From Dokdonella sp. (GTDB lineage Bacteria > Pseudomonadota > Gammaproteobacteria > Xanthomonadales > Rhodanobacteraceae): a DNA stretch of 64,000 nt. The notes beneath the pieces are model-generated. The model was not told the DNA's origin, did no database searches, and saw only the letters and a list, made by a program, of their open reading frames with translations. Position numbers and translations under genes: made by a program. The stretch covers positions 1-64,000 of the forward strand of contig NZ_JAHCAQ010000016.1 of assembly GCF_019634845.1 (NCBI RefSeq), read 5' to 3'. Within the stretch, counting starts at the first letter, position 1. Every line of letters begins with the position of its first letter. Of this stretch, positions 28,184 through 36,112 are shown one piece after another.

Positions 28184-28196
28184 GCTATGATAGCCG
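28184..28196. promoter_or_regulatory. Palindromic -10/operator-like site between divergent genes
   Basis: GGCTAT-G-ATAGCC is a perfect 13-base palindrome. It contains TATGAT on the plus strand (28186-28191) and TATCAT on the minus strand, so it could serve as -10 boxes for both the DUF4139 gene and the PCuAC gene, or as a small operator. Confidence 0.4.
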
Positions 28197-28223
28197 CATG
28201 CCTCGCGTCGAAAGGAATCCTCG

Positions 28224-29669
28224 ATGAACCCGCTGCCGCTGGCCCTTGCCGCCATGATGACCACACTCTCCGCCTCCGCCGCCGCCGCCGACACCGCCCT
28301 CACGATCTACCGCGCCGATGGCGATGCGCTGTTCAGCCCCGGCAGCCAGCCGCTCGACGAGGGGCACGCCGTTGTGCACGAGAAGCGCAGCATCACGCTT
28401 GCCGGCGGCCGCCACGACCTTGCCGTCGGCGGCCTGCCGACGCTGCTCGACAGCGAAGCCGTCAGCATCGATTTCGGTGGCGCCGCGCGCGTGCTGGGCC
28501 AGCGCGTCATCGCGCCCGGCGACGCCGGCCTGCTCGGCGCGCATCGCGGCGAGCGCATCCTCGTGCGCGGCGCCAACCACGAAACGCTGGCCGAGGGCGA
28601 ACTCATCGCGGTCGATGGCGATGGCCTCGGCGTGCGCGATGCCCAGGGCCACATCAGCTACCTGCGCAACTATGTGCGCGTCGAGTTCCCCGACAGCGCG
28701 ACGCTGGCCGGCAGCAGCCTGCAGGTCGCGCTCGAGGTCGCTCGCGGCGGCCGTCAGGACGCCATGCTCGACTATCCGACCTCGGGTCTGGGCTGGCGCG
28801 CCGCCTACGCCGCCCTGCTCGACGATGGCGGCAAGTCGTGTCGCCTGCGCCTGGACGCTCTGGCCAGCATCGCCAACCGCAGCGGCCGCGACTACCGCGG
28901 CAGCACGCTCAAGCTCATCGCCGGCAGCCCCAATTTCGCCAGCGGCGGCTACTCCGGCCCGCCGCGCATGATGGCGATGAAGGTCGCGGCTGCTCCGGCG
29001 CCCGAGGCCCTGCCCGAGCAATCCGCACTCGGCGACTACCGCAGTTACGTCATCGACGGCGCGCTCGACCTGCCCGATGCGAGCGTGACCCAGGTGCCGC
29101 TGTACGCCAGCCGCGAGCTCGACTGCACGCGGCGCTGGCTCGTCGAGTCCGGCGGCAGTTGGTTCCCGGCCACGCCGAACTGGCAGGACGGCGGCGCCAC
29201 CACCAGCGCACTGGCGGTCACCAGCCAGGTGCTGTTCACCGCGCCCGAAAACCTGCCGGCCGGCCGCGTGCGCGTGCTCACGCGCGATCGCGACGGCCAG
29301 CGCGAACTGCTCGGCGAGGCGCGCAGCGCCGACACCGCCAAGGGCCGCGAAGTCACCCTCAACCTCGGCGCCGCATTCGGCCTGCGTGGCGAGCGCGAAC
29401 GCACCACGTTCAGTCTCGATCGCGCCGCCCGCACGCTCGACGAGGGTTTCCGCATCACGCTCGAGAACGGCAGCGACAGCGCGCGCCGCTTCACGCTGCG
29501 CGAGCACCCCAACCGCTGGCGCGCATGGCAACTGGCGAGCTCGAGCCAGCCAGCGACGCGCAAGACGCCCGACCTGCTCGAATTCGTGGTCGAAGTGCCC
29601 GCCCACGGCAAGGCCACGCTCGACTACCTCGTGCGCTACACCTGGACCGCGAGCGACGAGCGCAGCTGA
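28224..29669 (+). CDS. DUF4139 domain protein, exported
   Basis: A 481-residue protein with a signal peptide (about 1-22, AAA-AD). The body matches the DUF4139 family (beta-sandwich-rich, distantly related to mucoidy-inhibitor MuiA proteins): 'LDYPTSGLGWRAAYAALL', 'ASIANRSGRDYRGSTLKLIA', 'VPLYASRELDCTRRW' and the terminal 'VPAHGKATLDYLVRYTW'. AAAGGA lies eight bases before the ATG. Family function is unknown; location should be periplasmic or outer membrane. It is not recognisably linked to the divergent copper chaperone. Confidence 0.85.
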   Translation: MNPLPLALAAMMTTLSASAAAADTALTIYRADGDALFSPGSQPLDEGHAVVHEKRSITLAGGRHDLAVGGLPTLLDSEAVSIDFGGAARVLGQRVIAPGDAGLLGAHRGERILVRGANHETLAEGELIAVDGDGLGVRDAQGHISYLRNYVRVEFPDSATLAGSSLQVALEVARGGRQDAMLDYPTSGLGWRAAYAALLDDGGKSCRLRLDALASIANRSGRDYRGSTLKLIAGSPNFASGGYSGPPRMMAMKVAAAPAPEALPEQSALGDYRSYVIDGALDLPDASVTQVPLYASRELDCTRRWLVESGGSWFPATPNWQDGGATTSALAVTSQVLFTAPENLPAGRVRVLTRDRDGQRELLGEARSADTAKGREVTLNLGAAFGLRGERERTTFSLDRAARTLDEGFRITLENGSDSARRFTLREHPNRWRAWQLASSSQPATRKTPDLLEFVVEVPAHGKATLDYLVRYTWTASDERS

Positions 29670-29692
29670 ACCGCCGCGCCGCGGAGCGGCAT

Positions 29693-30253
29693 GTGTCGAG
29701 CCAATCACAGTCTGCAGCTTTCGCGATTGACAAGATGGTCATCCAGCGTGCCAACGGTCCAACTGAAGTCGTGTCCTATGAAGGTCTCGCCACGGGGCAA
29801 TACAGCGTCTCGCTGGAGATATTCGGCTCGCAGTATGTTCCTGCAGCCTCGTGGAATATCGGTTTCAGCGGCGCCGGAGCCGGTGGCGGCAATCCACGCG
29901 GTGGTGGCGGTGGCTTTCCGCAGGTGCCGTTGGGCATTGGCAGTGGCAGCAGCTTTACGAGCCAGACAGCGCCTGGCAACGAGACGAGTGGAGCCGGCCC
30001 ATGGACGGTCGCGATACTACTGTACTGCCCGCTAGTTGAGTCGATCGCGCACGCCATGGCCACCCTTGATTGCAGTTTGAGCGGCGGGATGAGTCACTAT
30101 GAGACAAACAGTTGCGGCGTTGCGAAGTACGACTGCTACCAGCGTCCACCGCCGCCCCCGCCCGCAAGCCAGAACCCCGGAGCCTTGAGTTTCGGCCCCT
30201 TCACGATCCAGCAACCTCTCGGACCACTCAATCTGTTCTGGCTCGGATATTGA
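29693..30253 (+). CDS. Unrecognised glycine-rich protein, lower GC than neighbours
   Basis: No family recognised. The open frame from GTG 29693 (186 residues; an ATG at 29735 would give 172) begins 23 bases after the DUF4139 stop. It has no signal peptide or membrane helix. Visible features: an N-terminal strand-rich part ('FAIDKMVIQRANGPTEVV'), a central run of glycine ('GAGAGGGNPRGGGGG'), five cysteines clustered toward the C-terminal third ('ATLDCSLSGG', 'NSCGVAKYDCYQ'), a PPPPPP stretch and a hydrophobic end ('LGPLNLFWLGY'). Base composition is visibly less GC-rich than both neighbours, with A/T-ending codons, suggesting later acquisition. A CPBP-family protease gene follows. It could also be a remnant of a larger gene. 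Confidence 0.5.
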   Translation: MSSQSQSAAFAIDKMVIQRANGPTEVVSYEGLATGQYSVSLEIFGSQYVPAASWNIGFSGAGAGGGNPRGGGGGFPQVPLGIGSGSSFTSQTAPGNETSGAGPWTVAILLYCPLVESIAHAMATLDCSLSGGMSHYETNSCGVAKYDCYQRPPPPPPASQNPGALSFGPFTIQQPLGPLNLFWLGY

Positions 30254-30272
30254 TGAGTCCGCTCTGATCAGC

Positions 30273-30301
30273 CCGGGGTGAGTCCATCAGACTCGCCCCG
30301 G
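30273..30301 (+). terminator. 12-bp hairpin after the glycine-rich ORF
   Basis: Arms 30273-30284 and 30290-30301 pair over 12 positions (one G-U) around a 5-base loop, starting 20 bases after the stop codon. No U-tract follows. The stem reaches the first base of the proposed GTG start of the next gene. Confidence 0.4.
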
Positions 30302-31335
30302 TGCTATCGCTGCCCCTCGTATTACCGGAAAATTCGCAGATAGCCACCGTGGAGTTGACGTCACGATCATTGGGCACGCGGCTTCGCGCTGCCCTCGCCA
30401 CCACACTCGGCGTCGTAGCCTGCCTGATCGCAGTTGGCGTTTTCGACTTGGCCAGCGTGTTATGGCGCCCGAGTGCGACGACGATCACGCTTGCCTATCG
30501 GCCATCGGACACCTCGCTTGACCTTGCCGCGGCACGGGCACGCGTCGAACAGGCTTGGGCGGCGGCCCCGGCGGTCGCGCGCAACGGCTCGCTCGAGCTT
30601 GTCTGGAGCGACACCAATGCGGCCTATCCAGACTGCGGTACGCGTTTCGTGCAACTCACCCTCACTGTTGATGCCACCGCGAACGAGCGCTTCGGTCTTC
30701 ATCGCATCCTGCCCGAGATCGGGGGTGCCGCCGGGCTCGGTGCATCCTGCAGCGGAGCGAGCGTGCGGGTCGTGAGCATCGACCGTGGCGCCTCGATGCT
30801 CAACGGCGGGAGCCTGCTTGCCCTCATCCTGCTCGTGCTCATGTGGCGATCGCATCGCGGCCGGCATTGGCTGCGCAACTGGCTCGACTGGCAGCCGCGC
30901 ATCGATCGCAAGTGGGCCGTGGCGTGGGGCGTCGGCGGCTTCGTCGCGATCGCGGCCGCGATGATCGCCGCCGCCATCGTGCGCGAGCTGGCCGGCGTGC
31001 CGCACGAGCCGCACGGCATGCCGACCAGCCAACTGCCGTGGATGCTGCTGGTGGGCAGCATCGAGGCGCCGATCTACGAGGAATACCTGTTCCGCGCCTG
31101 GGCGCTCGAGCGCTACCGCCGCGCGCTGCCGGCCTGGCTCGCGCTGGCGCTCAGCAGCTTCTGCTTCGTCCTGCCCCATGCGCCCGACAACCTCGCCGAT
31201 GCGGGCATGCTGTTCGGGGGGGGCATCGTGCTCGGCCTGCTGTGGCTGCGCACGCGCTCGCTGCCCGCCTGCATCATCGCGCACGGCCTGTACAACAGCC
31301 TCCAGATCATCGGACGCTGGTACCTCGTTCCGTAG
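30301..31335 (+). CDS. CPBP-family intramembrane metalloprotease
   Basis: A 344-residue membrane protein. A first hydrophobic segment (about 31-56) is followed by an extracytoplasmic region with two cysteines, and then at least five further hydrophobic segments. The C-terminal CPBP (Abi/Rce1-like) core has the glutamate motif 'EEYLFRAW', a histidine in 'FCFVLPHAPDN' and 'IIAHGLYNS'. Bacterial members are linked to protein maturation and bacteriocin self-immunity. The start is uncertain: GTG 30301 lies at the edge of a hairpin, and GTG 30349 is an alternative. The first 200 bases share the lower GC of the preceding orphan ORF. Confidence 0.8.
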   Translation: MLSLPLVLPENSQIATVELTSRSLGTRLRAALATTLGVVACLIAVGVFDLASVLWRPSATTITLAYRPSDTSLDLAAARARVEQAWAAAPAVARNGSLELVWSDTNAAYPDCGTRFVQLTLTVDATANERFGLHRILPEIGGAAGLGASCSGASVRVVSIDRGASMLNGGSLLALILLVLMWRSHRGRHWLRNWLDWQPRIDRKWAVAWGVGGFVAIAAAMIAAAIVRELAGVPHEPHGMPTSQLPWMLLVGSIEAPIYEEYLFRAWALERYRRALPAWLALALSSFCFVLPHAPDNLADAGMLFGGGIVLGLLWLRTRSLPACIIAHGLYNSLQIIGRWYLVP

Positions 31336-31397
31336 CGACATCCTGCACCGCCGCAGCCCTGCTTCGCTAGACTCGTGGCTTTCCGGGAGGTCCTGCG

Positions 31398-32162
31398 ATG
31401 CTCGAACTGATCCGCCACGACACGATCCACGAACTGCGCCTGGCGCGCCCGCCGGTCAACGCGCTCGATCCGGCGCTCGTGCGCGGGTTGCGCGAGGCCA
31501 TCGTCGCGGCGCCCGCGCAAGGCGCGCAGGCGCTGCTGCTGTCGGGCGCGCCCGGCATGTTCTCGGCCGGTCTCGACGTGCCAACGCTGCTGCAGCTCGA
31601 CCGCGCGGCGATGCGCGCGTTCTGGGTCGAGTTCTTCGACCTCTGCGCCGCGCTCGCCCGCTGCCCGCTGCCGCTCGCTGCCGCGATCACGGGCCACAGC
31701 CCGGCCGGCGGCGCGGTGCTCGCGATCCTGTGCGACTACCGCGTCATGGCGCGCAGCGTCGATCCGGCCAAGCCGTTCCGCATCGGGCTCAACGAGGTGC
31801 AGGTGGGTCTCGTCGTGCCCGAAGTGATCCAGTTCGCGCTGCGCCGCCTCGTCGGCACCTATCGCGCCGAGCGGCTCATGGTGGCCGGCACGATGCTGAC
31901 CGCCGAGGAGGCGCAGCCGCTCGGCTTCGTCGATGAACTGGCCGCGATCGATGCCGTGGTGCCGCGCGCACGCGCCTGGCTTGCCGAGCTGCTCACGCTG
32001 CCGCCGCATGCACTCACCGCCACGCGCCGCATCGCGCGCGCCGACCTCGCGGCCACGTTCGCCGATCCCGCGAGCTTCGGCATCGACGAATTCGTCGACG
32101 CCTGGTTCGCGGCGCCGACGCAGGCCGTGCTGCAGGCGCTGGTGGCGCGGCTCAAGAAATGA
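31398..32162 (+). CDS. Enoyl-CoA hydratase/isomerase family, ECI-like
   Basis: A 254-residue crotonase-fold protein. 'GMFSAGLDVPTLL' and 'GHSPAGGAVLAILCDYRVM' build the oxyanion hole. 'FRIGLNEVQVGLVVPEVIQ' places a glutamate where mitochondrial delta3,delta2-enoyl-CoA isomerase (ECI1) has its catalytic residue, so isomerisation of unsaturated fatty acyl-CoA is more likely than hydration. A GGGAGG site precedes the ATG and a TAGACT -10-like box lies near 31369. It stands alone, away from other fad genes. Confidence 0.88.
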   Translation: MLELIRHDTIHELRLARPPVNALDPALVRGLREAIVAAPAQGAQALLLSGAPGMFSAGLDVPTLLQLDRAAMRAFWVEFFDLCAALARCPLPLAAAITGHSPAGGAVLAILCDYRVMARSVDPAKPFRIGLNEVQVGLVVPEVIQFALRRLVGTYRAERLMVAGTMLTAEEAQPLGFVDELAAIDAVVPRARAWLAELLTLPPHALTATRRIARADLAATFADPASFGIDEFVDAWFAAPTQAVLQALVARLKK

Positions 32163-32458
32163 TGCGCCGTGGCCGGCGGACTGCCCTTTCCCGGGGTTGC
32201 CCTCGTTTGCACAAACAAGGAAAAGGAACCGGCCCGCAGGGCAGCGGGACGAACCCATCAGGGACGTGAGTCGGTTGTCGCGATCCGCGATCAGAACCTG
32301 GCGATCACCACACACACGCAGTGGAGCGCGGCGAGCGTCCCTTGCGGCCTGCCGGCCAGCTCGCCCCACGGGCGGGGAAGCAACCAGCCGACGAGCGAGC
32401 AGACCATCGCCAGCAGCGACCACAGGCCGCGACCGGGCGACGACCTGCGCCGCTGGGC
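32163..32458. other. Intergenic region without a supported gene
   Basis: 296 bases between the isomerase-like gene and the convergent rhodanese. It contains an A/G-rich patch at about 32215-32235 and a 38-codon minus-strand frame (32407-32291) of hydrophobic character. No RNA gene, repeat or terminator was recognised. Confidence 0.5.
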
Positions 32459-33316
32459 CTAGCCCGCGTCGCCGGTGGCGACCGGTCGCGCCGGATCGCT
32501 GATCCAGCCGCTCCACGATGGCGCGAACACGCGCGAACCGGTCAGCCCGGCGTATTCCATCGCCAGCAGGTTGTGGCAGGCAGTGACGCCCGAGCCACAC
32601 GAGTGCACCACCGCGCCGGCCGCATACGGCCCCAGCAGCGCCGTGAATTCGCGGCGCAACTGATCGGCCGGCTTGAAGCGGCCGTTGCCGTCGAGGTTGT
32701 CGGCAAACGGCCGGTTGCGCGCGCCGGGAATGTGGCCGCCGACGCGGTCGAGCGGCTCCTCGTCGCCACGGAATCGGCTCGGTCCGCGCGCATCGAGCAG
32801 GCAGATGTCGCGTGCTGCGAGGTGGCGCTGCAATTCGTCGTAGCCGACCAGCGCCGCGGCGTCGAATTGCACCTCCACGGCACTCGCGGCTGCCGTCACC
32901 GTGCCAGCCTCCTGCGCCAGCCCGGCCGCCAGCCACGCGCCCCAGCCGCCATCGAGGACCTGCGCCGCGCGCTCGCCGATCAGGCGCAGCATCCACCACA
33001 GCCGCGCCGCCGCCAGGGCGCCACCGGCCGCGTCGTAGGCCACCACGCGCCGCCCCGGTCGCCAGCCCCAACGTGACAGCGTGGCCGCGAAGCGGGCGGC
33101 GTCAGGCAAGGGATGGCGACCCTGGCCCTGGCGCGTGTGGTCGGACAGGTCGCGATCCAGATGCGCGTAGACCGCGCCGGGGACATGCGCGGCCTGATGG
33201 TCGCGCTCGCCCTTGCCGGGATCGGACAGCTCGAAGCGGCAATCGACGACGAGCACCTCGCCGCCGGGCAGCAGCGCGGCCAGTTCGCTGGCGGAAATGA
33301 GCGGTGTGACGGTCAT
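32459..33316 (-). CDS. Two-domain sulfurtransferase (rhodanese / mercaptopyruvate type)
   Basis: A 285-residue cytoplasmic protein with two rhodanese domains. The N-terminal one is inactive ('VVAYDAAGGALAAARLWW' in place of a catalytic loop); the C-terminal one has the active loop 'CGSGVTA' with C240. The CGSGVT loop is that of mercaptopyruvate sulfurtransferases, which move sulfur from 3-mercaptopyruvate to thiols or cyanide. The start overlaps the upstream Nudix gene by four bases (ATGA at 33313-33316). Confidence 0.9.
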   Translation of the reverse strand: MTVTPLISASELAALLPGGEVLVVDCRFELSDPGKGERDHQAAHVPGAVYAHLDRDLSDHTRQGQGRHPLPDAARFAATLSRWGWRPGRRVVAYDAAGGALAAARLWWMLRLIGERAAQVLDGGWGAWLAAGLAQEAGTVTAAASAVEVQFDAAALVGYDELQRHLAARDICLLDARGPSRFRGDEEPLDRVGGHIPGARNRPFADNLDGNGRFKPADQLRREFTALLGPYAAGAVVHSCGSGVTACHNLLAMEYAGLTGSRVFAPSWSGWISDPARPVATGDAG

Positions 33317-33924
33317 GGCGAACGCTCCAGGCGGTCGATGAGGTTCTTGAGCATGGCTGCGGTCGCGCCCCAGATGCGGCGTCCCTGCCATTCCAGCACA
33401 TGGATGTCGCGGTCGCGGCCGCGCCAGTGGATCGTCTCGCAGCGCAACGCGCGTGGCTCGAGGATCACGCCCAGCGGCACTTCGAAGGCATCGTCGACTT
33501 CGCTGCGCTGCAGGCGCAAATGGTAATCCCCGCGCACGAAACCGGCGACTGGCGTCACGCTGAATCCCGACACGGTGTCGAGGCGGTCGAGGAAGCCGAA
33601 CGGTTCCACCGCATCGACCTGGATGCCGGTTTCCTCGTGCGTCTCGCGCAGCGCCGTGGCGATGATGCCGGCGTCGCCGGCATCGACCGCGCCGCCGGGA
33701 AAGCTGATCTGTCCCGCATGTTGGCGCAGGCTCGCCGCACGCTGCGTGAACAGCAGCGACAGCGCGTCGCCGCGGCGCACGAACGGCACCAGCACGGCCG
33801 CTTCGCGATGCTGCGTGTCGCCCTCGAACAGGTCCGCCAGTTCGGGCGCATTCCAGCCTGGCGTGGTGGGCGGGTTGGAGAGCGCGCGCACCGCCCGCCG
33901 CAGACGCTCCACCTCGAGGTTCAT
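33313..33924 (-). CDS. CoA pyrophosphatase, Nudix (NudL/UPF0035 type)
   Basis: A 203-residue Nudix hydrolase cleaving coenzyme A to 4'-phosphopantetheine and 3',5'-ADP. The CoA-specific UPF0035 motif is visible as 'LLFTQRAASLRQHAGQISFP' with G-G following, then the Nudix helix 'ALRETHEETGI'. The ATG at 33924 overlaps the DUF1289 stop by four bases and its own stop overlaps the rhodanese start, making a tight three-gene operon. Confidence 0.92.
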   Translation of the reverse strand: MNLEVERLRRAVRALSNPPTTPGWNAPELADLFEGDTQHREAAVLVPFVRRGDALSLLFTQRAASLRQHAGQISFPGGAVDAGDAGIIATALRETHEETGIQVDAVEPFGFLDRLDTVSGFSVTPVAGFVRGDYHLRLQRSEVDDAFEVPLGVILEPRALRCETIHWRGRDRDIHVLEWQGRRIWGATAAMLKNLIDRLERSP

Positions 33925-34115
33925 GACGCGGCGCCCGAACCGCCGCGACGCGCCGGCAGGATCTCGTCCATCAGGCGGCGCCGTTCGGAGTCGTCCAACT
34001 CGCGCCAGCGCGCGATCTCGGCCCCCGTGCGGCGGCAACCCACGCACAAGCCGTCGGCGCCCAATTCGCAGATGCCGATGCAGGGCGTGGCGATGCGCGC
34101 GGCGGGGACGTTCAT
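33921..34115 (-). CDS. DUF1289 small cysteine protein
   Basis: A 64-residue protein of the DUF1289 family, with the defining 'TPCIGICELGADGLCVGCRR' cluster of four cysteines followed by 'EIARW' and 'RRRLMDEI'. The cysteines probably bind a metal or Fe-S centre. The ATG at 34115 has GAGGA upstream. First gene of the DUF1289-NudL-rhodanese unit. Confidence 0.85.
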   Translation of the reverse strand: MNVPAARIATPCIGICELGADGLCVGCRRTGAEIARWRELDDSERRRLMDEILPARRGGSGAAS

Positions 34116-34130
34116 CGGGTTCCTCGAAAT

Positions 34131-34159
34131 GCCAACGCCGCGACGGGCGCGGCGTTGGC
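34131..34159 (-). terminator. Perfect 12-bp hairpin between the FKBP and DUF1289 genes
   Basis: GCCAACGCCGCG (34131-34142) is perfectly inverted at 34148-34159 with a 5-base loop. It lies 136 bases after the FKBP stop and 16 before the DUF1289 ATG. It could end the FKBP transcript or fold in the 5' leader of the next; no U-tract. Confidence 0.4.
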
Positions 34160-34294
34160 GGGACAACGGGGCGGTACGCGCGCTTGCAGCGCGATCGGCC
34201 GCCATGCAGCGGACGGGTTCAGGTCAGGCCCAGCGGCGCCCGCTGCCGACGGCGCGCACTGCCACCGGCTGATCCCGCCGACGCCATGCCGGCG

Positions 34295-34945
34295 TCACTT
34301 GACGTCGACGATCTTGATTTCCCACACGTAGACCTGGTTGCCCGAGGCCGGATCCGGCGGCAGGTAGGCCATCCAGTGGTCGCCCACGCGCATCTTCTGG
34401 ATCACGTCGACCAGCGCCTTGGAACCGAACAGGTTGCCCATCTCCGACACCTTGGCCTTGATCGGCTCGCCGACGAAGGAGCTGCGGATCTCGCGGCCGC
34501 TCGTGAGCGACACGCGCACATGGAACGTGACCTCGCTGTTGGGCGTGATGGCGCGGCCATTGCCGGCGTCGATCACGCGGTACTGGGTGCCGTCGGGCAT
34601 CGCCACGATGCCCTGCTTGGAGCGGTTCGAGGCCAGGAACGCATCGGCTTCGCGCTTGTTGTCGGCCAGTTCCTTGTCCTGTGCGGCCTTCATCTTCTGC
34701 TCGTACTTCTGCACCGCTTCCTGCATTGCGGCGACCGGCACGGTCGGCTCGCGGCCGGCGAAGGCGTCCTGCACGGCCTTGGTGAAGGTGGCGATGTCCA
34801 CGTCCTGCTTCTGCGCCGACAGGCGCGAACCCATCTGGAAGCCCATCGCGTACGACAGCTTGCCCTTGTCCGACGTGGTGTCCTGCGCGAACGCGGACCC
34901 TGCAACCAGCAACGCCGCGAGGGCGAGTGACCAACCGAGCTTCAT
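34295..34945 (-). CDS. Exported FKBP/Mip-like prolyl isomerase with degenerate catalytic domain
   Basis: A 216-residue protein with a signal peptide (cleavage about AFA-QD at 20/21). The N-terminal dimerisation domain of Mip/FkpA proteins is clear ('KLSYAMGFQMGSRLSAQKQD', 'AMQEAVQKYEQKMKAAQDKE'). The C-terminal FKBP fold is recognisable ('GTQYRVIDAGNGRAITPNSE') but departs from the family core: 'VHYTG' is 'FHVRVS', the 'FDSS' position is 'IRSS', and the end is 'WMAYLPPDPASGNQVYVWEI'. It may act as a periplasmic chaperone rather than an isomerase. Confidence 0.82.
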   Translation of the reverse strand: MKLGWSLALAALLVAGSAFAQDTTSDKGKLSYAMGFQMGSRLSAQKQDVDIATFTKAVQDAFAGREPTVPVAAMQEAVQKYEQKMKAAQDKELADNKREADAFLASNRSKQGIVAMPDGTQYRVIDAGNGRAITPNSEVTFHVRVSLTSGREIRSSFVGEPIKAKVSEMGNLFGSKALVDVIQKMRVGDHWMAYLPPDPASGNQVYVWEIKIVDVK

Positions 34946-35113
34946 GCGTGTGTCTCCGAGTGAATGGTCATGCGGCCGCCGCGGCGCGGCGAGCCAAACA
35001 AAGCGGGCTAGTGTACCCGAGCCGCGCGGCGCGCCCAACCGGTGCCTCGCGGGCGCCCGGACTGGCCGGCCGCCGCACATCTTGCCGATCGCGCCTGAAC
35101 CGGACCCGCCCCG

Positions 35114-36031
35114 TCAGTGCGGCCCGCCCGCATATTTCTTCTCGCCGGCGGTCACGCGTAGGTCGAGGCGGTTCCCGGGCGGCGCCAGCGGACAGGTCGC
35201 GAACGCCGTGAACGCGCATGGCGGGTTGTAGGCCTGGTTGAAGTCGAGCACGATCTTGCCGTCGCGCGGCATGTCCGCGTACAGGAAGCGCGCCGCGCCA
35301 TAGGTTTCCTTGCCGCTGGTGCGGTCGGCGAAGATCAGGAACAGCTGCGTGTCGCCGGGTACTTCGATCACGGGCAGCAGTTCGAAGGTCTTGCCGTCAC
35401 GCTCGAACACGGCCTTGCCCGGCACCGGATAGCTGTCCATCTGCCCGAGCACATTGGGCGTCTCGAGCGTGTGCGGCGGCTCGAACGGCACCCAGCGCGC
35501 CTCGATGCGCCAGCTCGGGTCGATCGGGAACGACTCGATGCCACGGAACTGCGTGCGCGTGGCGGCCTGGCTGTCCTTGACGCGCAGCCCTTTGCGGCCG
35601 TTGCGATCGATCAGGTAGAAGCTGACCGGGCCGGCGGCGACCGTGGTCGGATGTTCATGCGAATCGTCGAGCAGCTCGGCCGAGCTGCGGGCCTTGCCGT
35701 CGATCGTGGCCTTGGCCCGGCGATCGAGCTTGAACGTGGCCTTGCCATGATCGAGCGTGACTACGCCGAAATGCGCCGGGCCGACGCCGAGCACGAGGTC
35801 GTTGTCAGTGGCGCTGCCGATGCGGTTGGCGCCGTCCTTGAGCCAATGCAGGCCGGCCAGGCTGAGCCAGCCATCGGGCGCGGTCAGGCGCTGCAGGCGA
35901 CCCTGGCGCCACTGCTCGATCTGCTTGATGTAGTCGGAACTGGCGGACGGCGTGGACTCGACCTTGGCGGACATCATTTGCACTCCGGCGAAACCCGCGA
36001 CGAGCAACGCGGCGGTCTTCAACATCAGCAT
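35114..36031 (-). CDS. DUF1684 domain protein
   Basis: A 305-residue protein with an N-terminal hydrophobic segment (about 4-20) that may be a signal peptide. The rest matches the DUF1684 family: 'APDGWLSLAGLHWLKDGANR', 'YGAARFLYADMPRDGKIVLD', 'FNQAYNPPCAFTAFATCPLA' and 'NRLDLRVTAGEKKY'. Members are found in Bacteroidetes and Proteobacteria; no activity is agreed. It sits between mutL and the FKBP gene and is probably its own transcription unit. Confidence 0.87.
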   Translation of the reverse strand: MLMLKTAALLVAGFAGVQMMSAKVESTPSASSDYIKQIEQWRQGRLQRLTAPDGWLSLAGLHWLKDGANRIGSATDNDLVLGVGPAHFGVVTLDHGKATFKLDRRAKATIDGKARSSAELLDDSHEHPTTVAAGPVSFYLIDRNGRKGLRVKDSQAATRTQFRGIESFPIDPSWRIEARWVPFEPPHTLETPNVLGQMDSYPVPGKAVFERDGKTFELLPVIEVPGDTQLFLIFADRTSGKETYGAARFLYADMPRDGKIVLDFNQAYNPPCAFTAFATCPLAPPGNRLDLRVTAGEKKYAGGPH

Positions 36032-36112
36032 GGATGGATCCTCATGTGTCGCGCGAACGCGACGGCTGGCCGCACAGGGTCGAAAAACACCTGTGCAAAG
36101 TCAATTGCCGCT

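Noticed and set aside
29735-30253. Rhs/polymorphic-toxin tip as identity of the orphan ORF
   Set aside because: No RHS repeats, DPxGx18DPxG motif or immunity gene were seen; glycine/proline richness alone is not enough.
32163-32330. Possible riboswitch (c-di-GMP-like A/G-rich segment)
   Set aside because: Short resemblances such as AAGGAAAAGG and GGGACG do not assemble into the conserved GEMM core or any aptamer I could recognise, and the downstream gene lies on the opposite strand.
32291-32407. 38-residue hydrophobic minus-strand ORF in the gap after the rhodanese gene
   Set aside because: It has one possible membrane helix and lies in the rhodanese frame just past its stop, but there is no ribosome-binding site and no evidence of coding beyond hydrophobicity.
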